In this document: piece after piece, positions 55,705-64,000 of the stretch
Layout: each line of letters begins with the position of its first letter
Position numbering within the stretch: position 1 is the first letter of the stretch
Source of the DNA: JAADJA01 sp963840975
GTDB lineage: Bacteria; Bacteroidota; Bacteroidia; Bacteroidales; JAADJA01
Assembly: GCA_963840975.1 (NCBI GenBank)
Contig: CAWJBC010000021.1
Span: 248,001-312,000 of the forward strand
Reading direction: 5' to 3'
Length of the DNA: 64,000 nt
Notes under the pieces: generated by a model
The model's database searches: none
What the model saw: the letters and a program-made list of their open reading frames with translations, nothing else
Told to the model about the DNA's origin: nothing
Translations under genes and position numbers: made by a program

Positions 55705-55935
55705 AGTAGTTGTATTGACTAATTATTTTCTTTAAAAAAAAGGTAAAACAAAAAGGATGCAAATTTATGGCAATAACCCGGTTTACAAAATCATAATTAT
55801 TAACATTTAATTTCAGTTAACGCAACCAAGTTAATATTGGATACATCTACGAGATATATTATAAATCTTGTTTAGCCTATTGAATACCTTTACTACAGTC
55901 TAGTAGCACCATTGTTTCATTAAAATACTTTTTAC

Positions 55936-58899
55936 ATGAAAAATCTAAACGTAATCCATTGGACTTTCGCGATTTTTATGATGATGTCCTTCGTTTCGTT
56001 GGGTCAGAATTCGGTTCTGTCAGAAGGTTACTGGTTTAAATTAGCCATTGATCAATCCGGGATTTATAAAATCAATTACAACGACCTTCTTAGCTATGGT
56101 ATTTCACCTGCTCAGATTAATCCAAAAAAGATTCAGATTTACGGAAATGGAAATGGAATGTTGCCAGAAGCCAATAATGCTTTCCGTTACCACGATTTAA
56201 AAGAAAATGCCATTTTTGTTTTTGGTGAAAATGATGAAGTTTTTGACCAGGGCGATTACATTCTGTTTTATGGTGAAGGGCCAACCGATTGGAAGTTGAA
56301 TGAAGCCACAGGCTATTTTGATCACCAGGTAAATTATTATTCGGATTACACCTATTATTTTATAACGATTGGAACGGAAGTAGGAAAGAGGATAATTAAT
56401 CAGGCTGAACCACCGGGTAATCCTACTCAAACAATTCAGATGTTCAATGACTATTTCGAACATGAAGAAGAAAATCATAATCTGATCAGGTCAGGAAAGA
56501 CCTGGTACGGAGAAATATTTTCAGAAACGACATCCTATACCTTCAATCCTAATATTGTGAACCTGTTAACAGATTTTCCTGTTCATCTGAAATCCTCATT
56601 TGCTAACCGATCCTTTGTTAATTGCAGCATGGAGATTAGCGCTGATGGAGAAGCTGTTTCAACGGTTGTGTTGACATCCATATTTCCTTCAAGTACCAAA
56701 TATGCCCAGAAAAAAACAGATACAATTTCATTTTTTGTGAATAATCCTGCATTTGAATTAAATTTCACCTACAATCAACCCAATGATTCGGCAATTGCCT
56801 GGCTCGACTATTTTGAACTGAATTTTATAAATGCACTCAGTATTAATGGCAATCAATTAAAATTCAGAAGTCTTGCCTCGTTGGGGGCAGGAGAAGTTTC
56901 ACTTTTTGAAATAACCAATGCCGATGTTTCCACTCAAGTGTGGAATGTTACAGACCCAATAAATATTTCAGAAATTGACGGTTTACTATTGGGCGATCAA
57001 CTTGATTTCAAGGTTGCTACGGATAGTTTGCTGGAATTTATTGCATTTAGCGGAACGGAATTCGAAAGTCCTGAATTTATCGGGGAGGTTGAAAACCAGA
57101 ACCTGCATGGATTGAATCCGGTGGATTACATTATTATAACTACCGAAGATTTCCTGGAGCCGGCTCAACAGATAGCAGACTTCCATCAAACCCAGGATGG
57201 ATTAATGTCAGAAGTGGTCATGATAAACCAAATCTACAATGAATTTTCATCAGGAGCGCAGGATATTACAGCCATAAGGGATTTCATAAGATACATGTAC
57301 GATCAGTCCAGCGGGGAAAGTCCTAATTATGTGCTGTTATTTGGCGATGCCTCCTATGATTTTAAAGACAGGATAGAAAATAACACCAATTTTGTCCCCA
57401 CTTTTCAAACAACCGAATCTTTAAATACCTCTGCATCTGCATCATGGGATGACTATTTTTCATGGTTGGACGAGGAGGAAGGAACAACAGGGACCGCAGA
57501 TATAGCAGTGAGCAGAATTCCGGTGAAAACTTTCGATGAAGCTCAAAGTGCAGTGAATAAAATAATCCATTATTCCCTCAATTCCGAATTTGGTGACTGG
57601 AAGAACCGCATCATGTTCATGGCTGATGATGCCGACGGTAATTTACATCAGGAACAGGCAGACAGTCTGGCTTTGGTTTTATCTGCAGGATTTGGAGTAA
57701 TAAACATCAATAAAAACTATCTTGATTTTTACGAACTGGTTCAAACCCCTGAAGGACCACGTTATCCTGTTGCCAATGAAAAACTTAACAATGCTATAGA
57801 TGATGGACTGTTGATCCTTAACTATACCGGACACGGTGGTGTATTAAGTTGGGCGCATGAACGGGTTTTAACCCTTGAGGATATTCAGGATTGGCAGAAT
57901 ATCAGCCGCTTACCTTTCTTAATTACATCAACCTGCCAGTTTTCATTATTCGATGATCCTGCGGTGGTTTCAGGAGGAGAAGCTGCGCTCTTAAAGGAGG
58001 ATGGAGGCTGCATTGCTATTTTTGGACAGTCGCGTTTGGCTTACAGCCAATCGAACTTTGTTGTGAACAAATATATTTTTGAATATATCGGGAGCGATGA
58101 TTTTAAGACAAATAAACGATTTGGCGATATCTTCAAATATGTTAAACAAAATACGGGTAATCAAATTGCAACCTATGCCAATTCATTCCTTGGCGACCCG
58201 GCTTTAAAGATAAATTTTCCGGATAACAAAGTAGTAACCAATGCTATCAATGGAATTAATTTACCGGTAGCGCTTGATACAATTCATCCCGGCGATCAAA
58301 TAACGGTGGAGGGAATCCTCGAAGACGGTCTGGGAAATCCATTGAATAATTTTAATGGGAACCTTATGGTTACTGTTTTTGAACGTCCTTATTTGAGGCA
58401 AACACTTGGAAATTCAAATACTTCGTACATAACAGATATTGAAGTGCAGGATAGTATTATGATTGAGTTGCAGGCAGAAGTTGTTAACGGTCAGTTTGAA
58501 TATGCTTTTACCGTTCCATCGAATCCCAGCCAGGAATATGGGACGATCAAACTGAGTCATTATGCTTTTAATCAGGTGGAAGACGCATCAGGATATTTTT
58601 CCGAAATTATGGTTGGCGGCGACCCTAATGCAATCAATTCTCATTTTGCAAATAAAAATTTCAGTGTATTTCCGACAATTGCTGATTCCAAACTGACTGT
58701 GCTTAACAATGGAAAATCCGAAATATTACAAACCCGGATAATTGAATTGTCGGGCAAAATATTGATGAGTCAGGATTTCACCGGAATTACCAAAACAAAT
58801 AGAATTGAACTGAACGTTTCCTCACTGCCTTCTGGTTTTTATATTCTCAGAGTTGTATCAGGTGATGGAATAGGAGATGTTAAATTCATAAAAAGGTAA
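55936..58899 (+). CDS. PorU-like C25 family cysteine peptidase, first of two tandem copies
   Basis: A signal peptide (cleaved near SLGQ) is followed by the N-terminal domain typical of T9SS sortase PorU (SGIYKINYNDLLSYGISP, KKIQIYGNGNGMLPE, DQGDYILFYGEGPTDW). The gingipain-type (C25) domain comes next (about residues 395-760): YVLLFGDASYDFKDR, then His633 in NYTGHGGVLSW and Cys667 in TSTCQFSLFDDP as the catalytic pair. The last 80 residues form a T9SS sorting domain (FSVFPTIADSKLTVLN, LPSGFYILRVVSGDG, KFIKR). PorU cleaves sorting domains and attaches cargo to lipopolysaccharide on the cell surface. It is 987 residues. Which of the two copies is the housekeeping sortase cannot be told here. 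Confidence 0.85.
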   Translation: MKNLNVIHWTFAIFMMMSFVSLGQNSVLSEGYWFKLAIDQSGIYKINYNDLLSYGISPAQINPKKIQIYGNGNGMLPEANNAFRYHDLKENAIFVFGENDEVFDQGDYILFYGEGPTDWKLNEATGYFDHQVNYYSDYTYYFITIGTEVGKRIINQAEPPGNPTQTIQMFNDYFEHEEENHNLIRSGKTWYGEIFSETTSYTFNPNIVNLLTDFPVHLKSSFANRSFVNCSMEISADGEAVSTVVLTSIFPSSTKYAQKKTDTISFFVNNPAFELNFTYNQPNDSAIAWLDYFELNFINALSINGNQLKFRSLASLGAGEVSLFEITNADVSTQVWNVTDPINISEIDGLLLGDQLDFKVATDSLLEFIAFSGTEFESPEFIGEVENQNLHGLNPVDYIIITTEDFLEPAQQIADFHQTQDGLMSEVVMINQIYNEFSSGAQDITAIRDFIRYMYDQSSGESPNYVLLFGDASYDFKDRIENNTNFVPTFQTTESLNTSASASWDDYFSWLDEEEGTTGTADIAVSRIPVKTFDEAQSAVNKIIHYSLNSEFGDWKNRIMFMADDADGNLHQEQADSLALVLSAGFGVININKNYLDFYELVQTPEGPRYPVANEKLNNAIDDGLLILNYTGHGGVLSWAHERVLTLEDIQDWQNISRLPFLITSTCQFSLFDDPAVVSGGEAALLKEDGGCIAIFGQSRLAYSQSNFVVNKYIFEYIGSDDFKTNKRFGDIFKYVKQNTGNQIATYANSFLGDPALKINFPDNKVVTNAINGINLPVALDTIHPGDQITVEGILEDGLGNPLNNFNGNLMVTVFERPYLRQTLGNSNTSYITDIEVQDSIMIELQAEVVNGQFEYAFTVPSNPSQEYGTIKLSHYAFNQVEDASGYFSEIMVGGDPNAINSHFANKNFSVFPTIADSKLTVLNNGKSEILQTRIIELSGKILMSQDFTGITKTNRIELNVSSLPSGFYILRVVSGDGIGDVKFIKR

Positions 58900-59010
58900 T
58901 CAATCATTTGATGAACTAAAGTAATTGGAAGCCCTTAAAATCTAAAGTTAAAACTAAAATATCTGGCAAAAATATACCTGCATTTTTTCACTCATTTAAA
59001 ATTTAAAATT

Positions 59011-61959
59011 ATGAAGAAAAACATCAGGGTTTTAGGAGTAGCAATGATTCTCCTGTTTGGGTTTACAACAATGTTGGCCCAAAATTCAGTTTTGTCATCC
59101 GGCAATTGGTGCAAAATTGCTGTCGAAAACACCGGTATCCATAAAATTACTTACGACAATCTGGTGAGTTTTGGAATTGATCCCGGCTCAATCAATCCAA
59201 AAAACATTCGGATTTATGGCAATGGGAACGGAATGTTGCCTGAACCGGTAAATGTATTCAGGTACAATGATCTTCAGGAAAATGCAATTTTTGTTTTTGG
59301 TGAAGATGATGAAGTTTTTGATCAGGGCGATTACATTCTGTTTTATGGCGAAAGCCCGACTGAATGGAAGCTGGACGATGCAACCGGTTTATTTGAACAC
59401 AAGGTAAATCTCTATTCCGATTTAACTTATTATTTTATCACGGTTGATCTGGGATCCGGCAAACGGATTGAGGAACAATATTCAACCGTGATCCCTCCAA
59501 CTTTTACTACAACTTCTTTCAATGACTATTACTTTCATGAGATGGAACTGGAGAACCTAATTCACACCGGTAGAAATTGGTACGGTGAGCGGTTTGAAGA
59601 GATAACCGGTTATAACTTCCAGGTTGATTTCCCAAATTTGAAAACCAATTCAGCAATTTATTTTGAGGTTAATGTTATAGCCAGATCCGCCATTACAAGC
59701 AATATAGCTGTTTCATTGGAGAATCAGCAATTACTGTCGTTATCCATACAGCCAAGTAGCTCCAATCCAAATGGTGACTTCGCAAAATCGAGATGGGATA
59801 CTGCATGGTTTTATTCTACTAACCCGGAATTAAATCTTACTTTTTTATACGATCAACCTACAGATTCTTCCATCGCGTGGTTGGGTTACTTTACTTTGAA
59901 TGCCAGGCGCAATCTTGTTTTTGATGCTGGACAAATGTGTTTTCGGGATACTCAATCACCCGGTCCTGGAAAAGTTACTCAGTTCCAGGTGCAAACGACC
60001 AATGAAAATGTCAACATTTGGAACATCACCGATCCCCTGAATCCAAAGCACGTCAATCAAAATTACTCGTCCGGAATGATAGATTTTACGTTTGAAACAG
60101 ACAGTTTACTGGAATTCATTGCTTTTGATGGCTCTCAATTTTACACTCCTGACTTTGATGAACAATTAGAAAACCAAAACCTACATGGTTTGGAACCTGT
60201 TGATCTTGTGGTTGTGACTGGCCAAGATTTTATAATTCCTGCTCAACAATTGGCTGATTTCCGCGAATTGCACGATGGGTTGTCATCCGTCGTAGTTACT
60301 CCTGACATAATTTATAATGAATTTTCTTCCGGCGCTCAGGATATTACAGCAATAAGGGATTTTTTGAAAAATATGTATGAGCAATCAAATGGCGAAAACC
60401 CAAAATATCTGCTCCTTTTTGGCGATGCCTCTTATGACTATAAAGACCGTATCGAAAACAATACGAATTTTGTTCCAGTATGGGAATCATCAGAATCATT
60501 AAACCCCGTAGGTTCATTTTGCACGGATGATATATTTGGAATTTTGGATGATGACAATATGCTTGATATCGGTATCGGAAGGTTACCCGTTAAAACATTT
60601 CAGGAAGCGCAGGATATGGTAACAAAGATCATTTACTATTCGTCCGATATAAATTCCTATGGCGCTTGGAGAAACGAAATTTGCCTGGTAGCTGATGATG
60701 AAGATATGAATCTGCATTTTAATGATTCAGAAAAATTAGGTGTACAGGTTGATACGGCTGCTCCCGATTTCAATATTTTTAAAATTTACCTGGATGCTTA
60801 TGAGCAAATAACAACTGAAGAAGGAAATTTTTATCCGGATGTAAATCAAGCAATAACAGACAAAATCAATTCAGGGGTAAGCATTATTAATTATGTCGGG
60901 CATGGTGGTTACGAAGCGCTGGCACACGAAAAAATCTTCACAGAAAACGATATTAATAACTGGAATAATATTCAATTCCCGGTGTTTGTTGCAGCCACCT
61001 GCGATTTTGGTCTTTTTGATGATCCTGACATCCATTCACTCACTGAACAATCCTTATTGCTTGCTGATAAAGGAATGATTGCAGTTTGCGCGGCATCCCG
61101 TGCAACTTATGCCGGAGGAAATGCTGTTTTTCAAAAACATTTTTTCAGGTTTTTATTAGACAAGCCAACTTTACCGCTTGGTCATGTTTTTTCACTTGCA
61201 AAAAATAATACTGGATCAAATGATAATACGAGGAAACAGATTCTTTTCGGTGATCCGTCAATGAAAATTACAATTCCTGCATTGACAGTTTTAACTGAAG
61301 CTATCAATGGTCAAAATATATTAAATCCCATTGATACTGTAAACCCCGGCGAACAGGTTATCGTTTCAGGTTATATTGCTGACCCGCAAGGAAACACAGT
61401 TTATAATTTCAATGGAAACCTCTATGTGAAAATATTTGATCGGGCTGATACTGTTTTCACTTTGGGTAATGATAATTCAAGCTTTATTACTGAATTTATC
61501 AGGCAGGACAGCATCCTGCTTGAAATGGAAACAGTGGTGCTCAACGGACAATTCGCTTTTATCTTCAATCTGCCTTACGAAATGGATGAAGCTTATGGAA
61601 ACCTAAAGTTTAGCTTCTATTCTGTGGACTTTCCAAATGACGCCTCCGGTCATTTTTTCGAACTTATAGCCGGAGGTCAGCCCAGCGCCCTTTTTGAATC
61701 ACCCGTTGAGCAGTTTATTCTAAATTTCTATCCCACTATTACTAAAGATTATCTGAATTATTCGGTGCAACAGGATATCCGGAGCCTTGCCATTGATGTA
61801 TTTGACATAACAGGGAAAAAGGTGATTACTTTTTCTTCGTCAAATCATTTAAAAGGTGAGCAGAACAGGATTGACCTGACGGAATTGCAGGATGGTTTTT
61901 ATATTATCAATGCCATAGCTGATGGTCAGCCAATTCGTTGGAAGGTAATCAAAAAATAG
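59011..61959 (+). CDS. PorU-like C25 family cysteine peptidase, second tandem copy
   Basis: A paralogue of the preceding gene over its full length, 112 bases downstream. Matching marks are TGIHKITYDNLVSFGIDPG, KNIRIYGNGNGMLPE, DQGDYILFYGESPTEW, FSSGAQDITAIRDFLKNMYE and LLFGDASYDYKDRIENNTNF. The catalytic pair is kept: His631 in NYVGHGGYEALAHEK and Cys664 in AATCDFGLFDDP. The sorting domain at the end (LNFYPTITKDYLNYSV, LQDGFYIINAIADGQ, KVIKK) is also present. It is 982 residues and ends at an intrinsic terminator. The two copies differ most in the middle of the N-terminal domain, where substrate contacts would be expected to vary. Confidence 0.85.
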   Translation: MKKNIRVLGVAMILLFGFTTMLAQNSVLSSGNWCKIAVENTGIHKITYDNLVSFGIDPGSINPKNIRIYGNGNGMLPEPVNVFRYNDLQENAIFVFGEDDEVFDQGDYILFYGESPTEWKLDDATGLFEHKVNLYSDLTYYFITVDLGSGKRIEEQYSTVIPPTFTTTSFNDYYFHEMELENLIHTGRNWYGERFEEITGYNFQVDFPNLKTNSAIYFEVNVIARSAITSNIAVSLENQQLLSLSIQPSSSNPNGDFAKSRWDTAWFYSTNPELNLTFLYDQPTDSSIAWLGYFTLNARRNLVFDAGQMCFRDTQSPGPGKVTQFQVQTTNENVNIWNITDPLNPKHVNQNYSSGMIDFTFETDSLLEFIAFDGSQFYTPDFDEQLENQNLHGLEPVDLVVVTGQDFIIPAQQLADFRELHDGLSSVVVTPDIIYNEFSSGAQDITAIRDFLKNMYEQSNGENPKYLLLFGDASYDYKDRIENNTNFVPVWESSESLNPVGSFCTDDIFGILDDDNMLDIGIGRLPVKTFQEAQDMVTKIIYYSSDINSYGAWRNEICLVADDEDMNLHFNDSEKLGVQVDTAAPDFNIFKIYLDAYEQITTEEGNFYPDVNQAITDKINSGVSIINYVGHGGYEALAHEKIFTENDINNWNNIQFPVFVAATCDFGLFDDPDIHSLTEQSLLLADKGMIAVCAASRATYAGGNAVFQKHFFRFLLDKPTLPLGHVFSLAKNNTGSNDNTRKQILFGDPSMKITIPALTVLTEAINGQNILNPIDTVNPGEQVIVSGYIADPQGNTVYNFNGNLYVKIFDRADTVFTLGNDNSSFITEFIRQDSILLEMETVVLNGQFAFIFNLPYEMDEAYGNLKFSFYSVDFPNDASGHFFELIAGGQPSALFESPVEQFILNFYPTITKDYLNYSVQQDIRSLAIDVFDITGKKVITFSSSNHLKGEQNRIDLTELQDGFYIINAIADGQPIRWKVIKK

Positions 61960-61967
61960 GAAACAAC

Positions 61968-61999
61968 GGGCTGTCAAATATAGACAGCCTGTTTTTTTT
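61968..61999 (+). terminator. Intrinsic terminator after the second C25 gene
   Basis: GGCTGTC at 61969-61975 pairs with GACAGCC at 61983-61989 over a 7-base loop, followed by TGTTTTTTTT. It starts 9 bases after the stop codon. Confidence 0.9.
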
Positions 62000-62020
62000 A
62001 CTTTCCGTCAATATTTTTTT

Positions 62021-62028
62021 TATCTTCG
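62021..62028 (+). promoter_or_regulatory. Candidate -7 element for the DUF7544-like gene
   Basis: TATCTTCG, one base away from TAnnTTTG, 26 bases before the ATG at 62055. AGAGGT just before the start may be the ribosome binding site. Confidence 0.3.
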
Positions 62029-62054
62029 TTGGATAATCATTAAAATAAGAGGTA

Positions 62055-63005
62055 ATGAACATTTCATACAGCGATCCCTTATCGCAAGCATGGAACCGCA
62101 TGAAAAAAGCCCTTTTCCAGCCCTTCGATATTGGCAAATGGTTTACGGTTGGATTCACAGCTTTTCTGGCTGTTTTGGTCGAAGGTCCCGGAAATCCGGG
62201 AGGTAGTGCAAATTATTCGCGCACCAACCGATTCTCTGATTTAAGCTGGCAAGAGATTGCTGAATGGCCGAATATTGCCTGGTATTGGCTAATGAATCAT
62301 CCGGTGTGGTTCGCTTTGATCATTGTCGGGATTGTATTTTTGGTTGGCTTGATGATTGTCCTGACCTGGGTTAGTTCAAGAGGAAAATTTATGTTTTTGG
62401 ATAATGTAGTCTGTGATAAAGCCGAAGTTGTAAAACCCTGGAATGAATTCAGCCAACAGGGTAATTCCCTTTTTATGTGGCGGTTGGTTTTTGGCATGAT
62501 CAGCGCTTTTCTTGTCCTAACTTCATTGTTAATAGCATTCGTAGTTATGATCAATGTGTTCACGGGTGATACGAGTCTGGGAACAAAGATTGGTTCGGTG
62601 ACCGGACTCATATTCGAGTTCCTGATTCTCATCACTGTTATTTCCTATATCTCCCTTCTTTTAAATAACTTTGTCGTTCCTATTATGTATAAGCACCGAA
62701 TAGGTGCAACTCAGGCATGGCTTAAGTTTCTGCCTGTTTTGTTGGGTAATTTCTGGGATTTTATCATTTATGCCTTATTCCTGTTGGTTTTATATGTATT
62801 GGTGGTGATTTGCGTTATCTTTTTTGGATTGTTTACCTGTTGCATTGGTTTTCTGTTACTCATCATCCCTTACATCGGATCTGTGGTTCTACTCCCGGTT
62901 TCTTATACTTTCAGGGCGTTCAGCGTTGCTTTCCTTGAGCAGTATGGTGATGAATTTACTATTTTCCCCAAGCCGGAAACAATTGATGATAATTTGATAA
63001 TATAA
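62055..63005 (+). CDS. Polytopic membrane protein, DUF7544-like
   Basis: The 316-residue protein starts YSDPLSQAWNRMKKALFQPF then DIGKWFTVGFTAFLAVLVEG, a start shared by the DUF7544 (glycerophosphodiester phosphodiesterase membrane-domain-like) group. A Gly/Asn/Ser/Arg-rich loop follows, and then about five more spans, for example WFALIIVGIVFLVGLMIVLT, LVFGMISAFLVLTSLLIAFV, FWDFIIYALFLLVLYVLVVI and GFLLLIIPYIGSVVLLP. A conserved-looking FLDNVV precedes the third span. No catalytic domain is present. Its function is unknown. It lies between two terminated or opposed units and is probably monocistronic. Confidence 0.7.
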   Translation: MNISYSDPLSQAWNRMKKALFQPFDIGKWFTVGFTAFLAVLVEGPGNPGGSANYSRTNRFSDLSWQEIAEWPNIAWYWLMNHPVWFALIIVGIVFLVGLMIVLTWVSSRGKFMFLDNVVCDKAEVVKPWNEFSQQGNSLFMWRLVFGMISAFLVLTSLLIAFVVMINVFTGDTSLGTKIGSVTGLIFEFLILITVISYISLLLNNFVVPIMYKHRIGATQAWLKFLPVLLGNFWDFIIYALFLLVLYVLVVICVIFFGLFTCCIGFLLLIIPYIGSVVLLPVSYTFRAFSVAFLEQYGDEFTIFPKPETIDDNLII

Positions 63006-63325
63006 CGAAACAGGGTTTTAAGTGACTGTTTAAAAATGCTAAACTCTTGATTTGTAACACGGAGTTGCACAGAGAAGTCACAGAGCAGCACGGAGGTAAA
63101 ACTTTAAATTTAAAATAAATCAAATTTTCTCTGTGAACCTCAGTGAAACCCTCTGTGGTTCTCAGTGAAATAAAAAGTTATAACACTGAGTTTCACTAAA
63201 AAATTATTCATTTTCCGCACTTTGTGTACTCTTCGTGTCCTGGTGACTTAGTGGCAAAATGGTAGAGTTAAATTTTTCATTGAATTTTAAACAGACTCTA
63301 AAAGTAACCGTATGTAATTTCGGTT
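63006..63325. other. Gap of 320 bases filled by a CACAGAG/CTCTGTG-type repeat
   Basis: No gene is seen. Almost the whole gap is made of the repeat described at 63055-63262, between two convergent genes. Confidence 0.65.
63055..63262. repeat. Degenerate CACAGAG/CTCTGTG intergenic repeat
   Basis: The left part (63057-63097) has CACGGAG, CACAGAG, CACAGAG and CACGGAG in a row with spacers of about 2-8 bases. The middle (63127-63169) carries the inverse strings CTCTGTG and CTCTGTGG with CAGTGAAA. The right part (63218-63256) reads CTTTGTGTACTCTTCGTGTC, then TGGTGACTTAGTGGCA. This style of repeat is widespread between genes of environmental Bacteroidota. Confidence 0.7.
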
Positions 63326-64000
63326 TTATTCAAATTCGCCTTCGCTGAAAACGATGGCTTTAAAAGTATATATTTCAGCATCTTTCCATCCATCCCATCC
63401 CAAACCGGCTTTATCGCGTGAACAATGTCCCAGAAATTCTTCAAGACTCCAGCCTGTTTCGGTTGCCACCTGCGGAAGAAAAGTGCCGGAACGATAGCCT
63501 TTTTTGATGTAAATCCCATCAGTTCCCAATACGATTTCATTTATGTCATTGATTAATTTCATTGGGGTAAGCACCGAAATTTCTATTTCCAATTCCTTCA
63601 ACTCATTTTGACTAACCGGCGAAAATCTTGAATCCTTCGTAGCTGAAGCTACCGACATTTGCTGAACTACCATATACAAGGGTTCATTAGCATCAAACCG
63701 CCCAATACACCCCCTGAGGCGATGATTTTTCGTAAGTGTTACAAAAGCTCCGCCATTGGTTTTCAAAGCCCCTGATAGATTTTCTTTTTCCACCTGTTTC
63801 ATTTTGCCTGATGAAAGATGCTCTTCAAGCGTCAGCCGGGCAATTTGAAGCAACTCCTTTTTATCATCCATGTTCAGAAAATTTGAATTATCGGCATTTT
63901 TGCCTTCAACTAAACATAGAGCAATAGCATTGTATCCCACTACTTTATCTTTATCTCCATACATGGATTCACCCGAGTTGGAATAGGCGATCTGTTCGTA
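63326..64000 (-). CDS. Memo-AMMECR1 fusion (AmmeMemoRadiSam proteins B and A), 5' end outside the window
   Basis: The gene enters from the right edge. The first visible residues (IAYSNSGES, GDKDKVVGYNAIAL) are the C-terminal end of a Memo domain (AmmeMemoRadiSam protein B). After a short linker the AMMECR1 domain (protein A) follows: LLQIARLTLEEHL, GAFVTLTKNHRLRGCIGRF with the LRGCIG hallmark, AATKDSRFSPV-like SATKDSRFSPVSQNELKEL, EIEISVLTP, GTFLPQVATETGWSLEEFLGH and AGLGWDGWKDAEIYTF. 225 residues are visible, without a start. Memo and AMMECR1 occur with a radical SAM enzyme in the AmmeMemoRadiSam system, whose chemistry is unknown; the third partner may lie to the right. An internal ATG at 63964 is not the start, since the frame continues through it. 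Confidence 0.88.
   Translation of the reverse strand, partial: YEQIAYSNSGESMYGDKDKVVGYNAIALCLVEGKNADNSNFLNMDDKKELLQIARLTLEEHLSSGKMKQVEKENLSGALKTNGGAFVTLTKNHRLRGCIGRFDANEPLYMVVQQMSVASATKDSRFSPVSQNELKELEIEISVLTPMKLINDINEIVLGTDGIYIKKGYRSGTFLPQVATETGWSLEEFLGHCSRDKAGLGWDGWKDAEIYTFKAIVFSEGEFE

Overview
The window is a piece of a Bacteroidota chromosome, most likely from an environmental Bacteroidales-like lineage. The evidence is the number of proteins with type IX secretion (T9SS) C-terminal sorting domains, two PorU-like C25 peptidases, a gliding-motility type (CHU_C, type B) C-terminal domain, a CarboxypepD_reg/TonB-type receptor, a fused CcsBA cytochrome c maturation protein, a fused glycogen synthase/alpha-glucan phosphorylase, and several TAnnTTTG-like -7 promoter elements. 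No tRNA, rRNA, CRISPR array, IS element or integrase was seen.

Layout. 0-14.7 kb is mostly housekeeping: the 3' end of prmA, a 1490-residue exported protein of unknown function, plsY, a very repetitive TPR/PD40 surface protein, dnaN, then a TIGR01777 epimerase-like gene, a class IV aminotransferase-like gene and a T9SS cargo gene, all three frameshifted. 14.9-28.3 kb carries secreted or envelope enzymes (N-acetylmuramoyl-L-alanine amidase, S41 protease lipoprotein, serine hydrolase lipoprotein, M28 peptidase, PHB-depolymerase-like esterase), small barrel proteins and an old-yellow-enzyme oxidoreductase. Its intergenic gaps are full of short-period degenerate repeats. 28.7-43.8 kb holds a large CHU_C protein, a GH29 alpha-L-fucosidase broken by two frameshifts, a TonB-dependent-receptor-like barrel, a DUF748/AsmA-like protein, ccsBA and a further barrel.

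44.5-47.6 kb is an AT-rich accessory islet: a PD-(D/E)XK nuclease-like gene whose stop codon lies in an attC-like imperfect palindrome, a truncated exported ORF, a Bro-N protein and a 'calcium-binding protein' family gene with an in-frame TGA. It is the best candidate here for a mobile, incompletely described element. 47.7-64 kb returns to core and surface functions: a DUF2834 protein, an SGNH-like protein, a BNR-repeat T9SS cargo, the glycogen synthase/phosphorylase fusion, two tandem PorU-like C25 peptidases, a DUF7544-like membrane protein and the 3' part of a Memo-AMMECR1 fusion that runs off the right edge.

How it fits together: the T9SS cargo (M28 peptidase, esterase, BNR protein, CHU_C protein, the 13.2-14.7 kb protein) would be exported and processed by T9SS machinery, of which PorU-type sortases are part. 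The fucosidase, esterase, peptidases and receptor suit a degrader of polymers and glycans, and the glycogen fusion would serve intracellular storage. Seven probable frameshifts, most next to short homopolymers and five of them inside 1.4 kb, suggest residual assembly errors, so the broken genes at 11.3-14.7 and 31.4-32.8 kb may be intact in the living organism.
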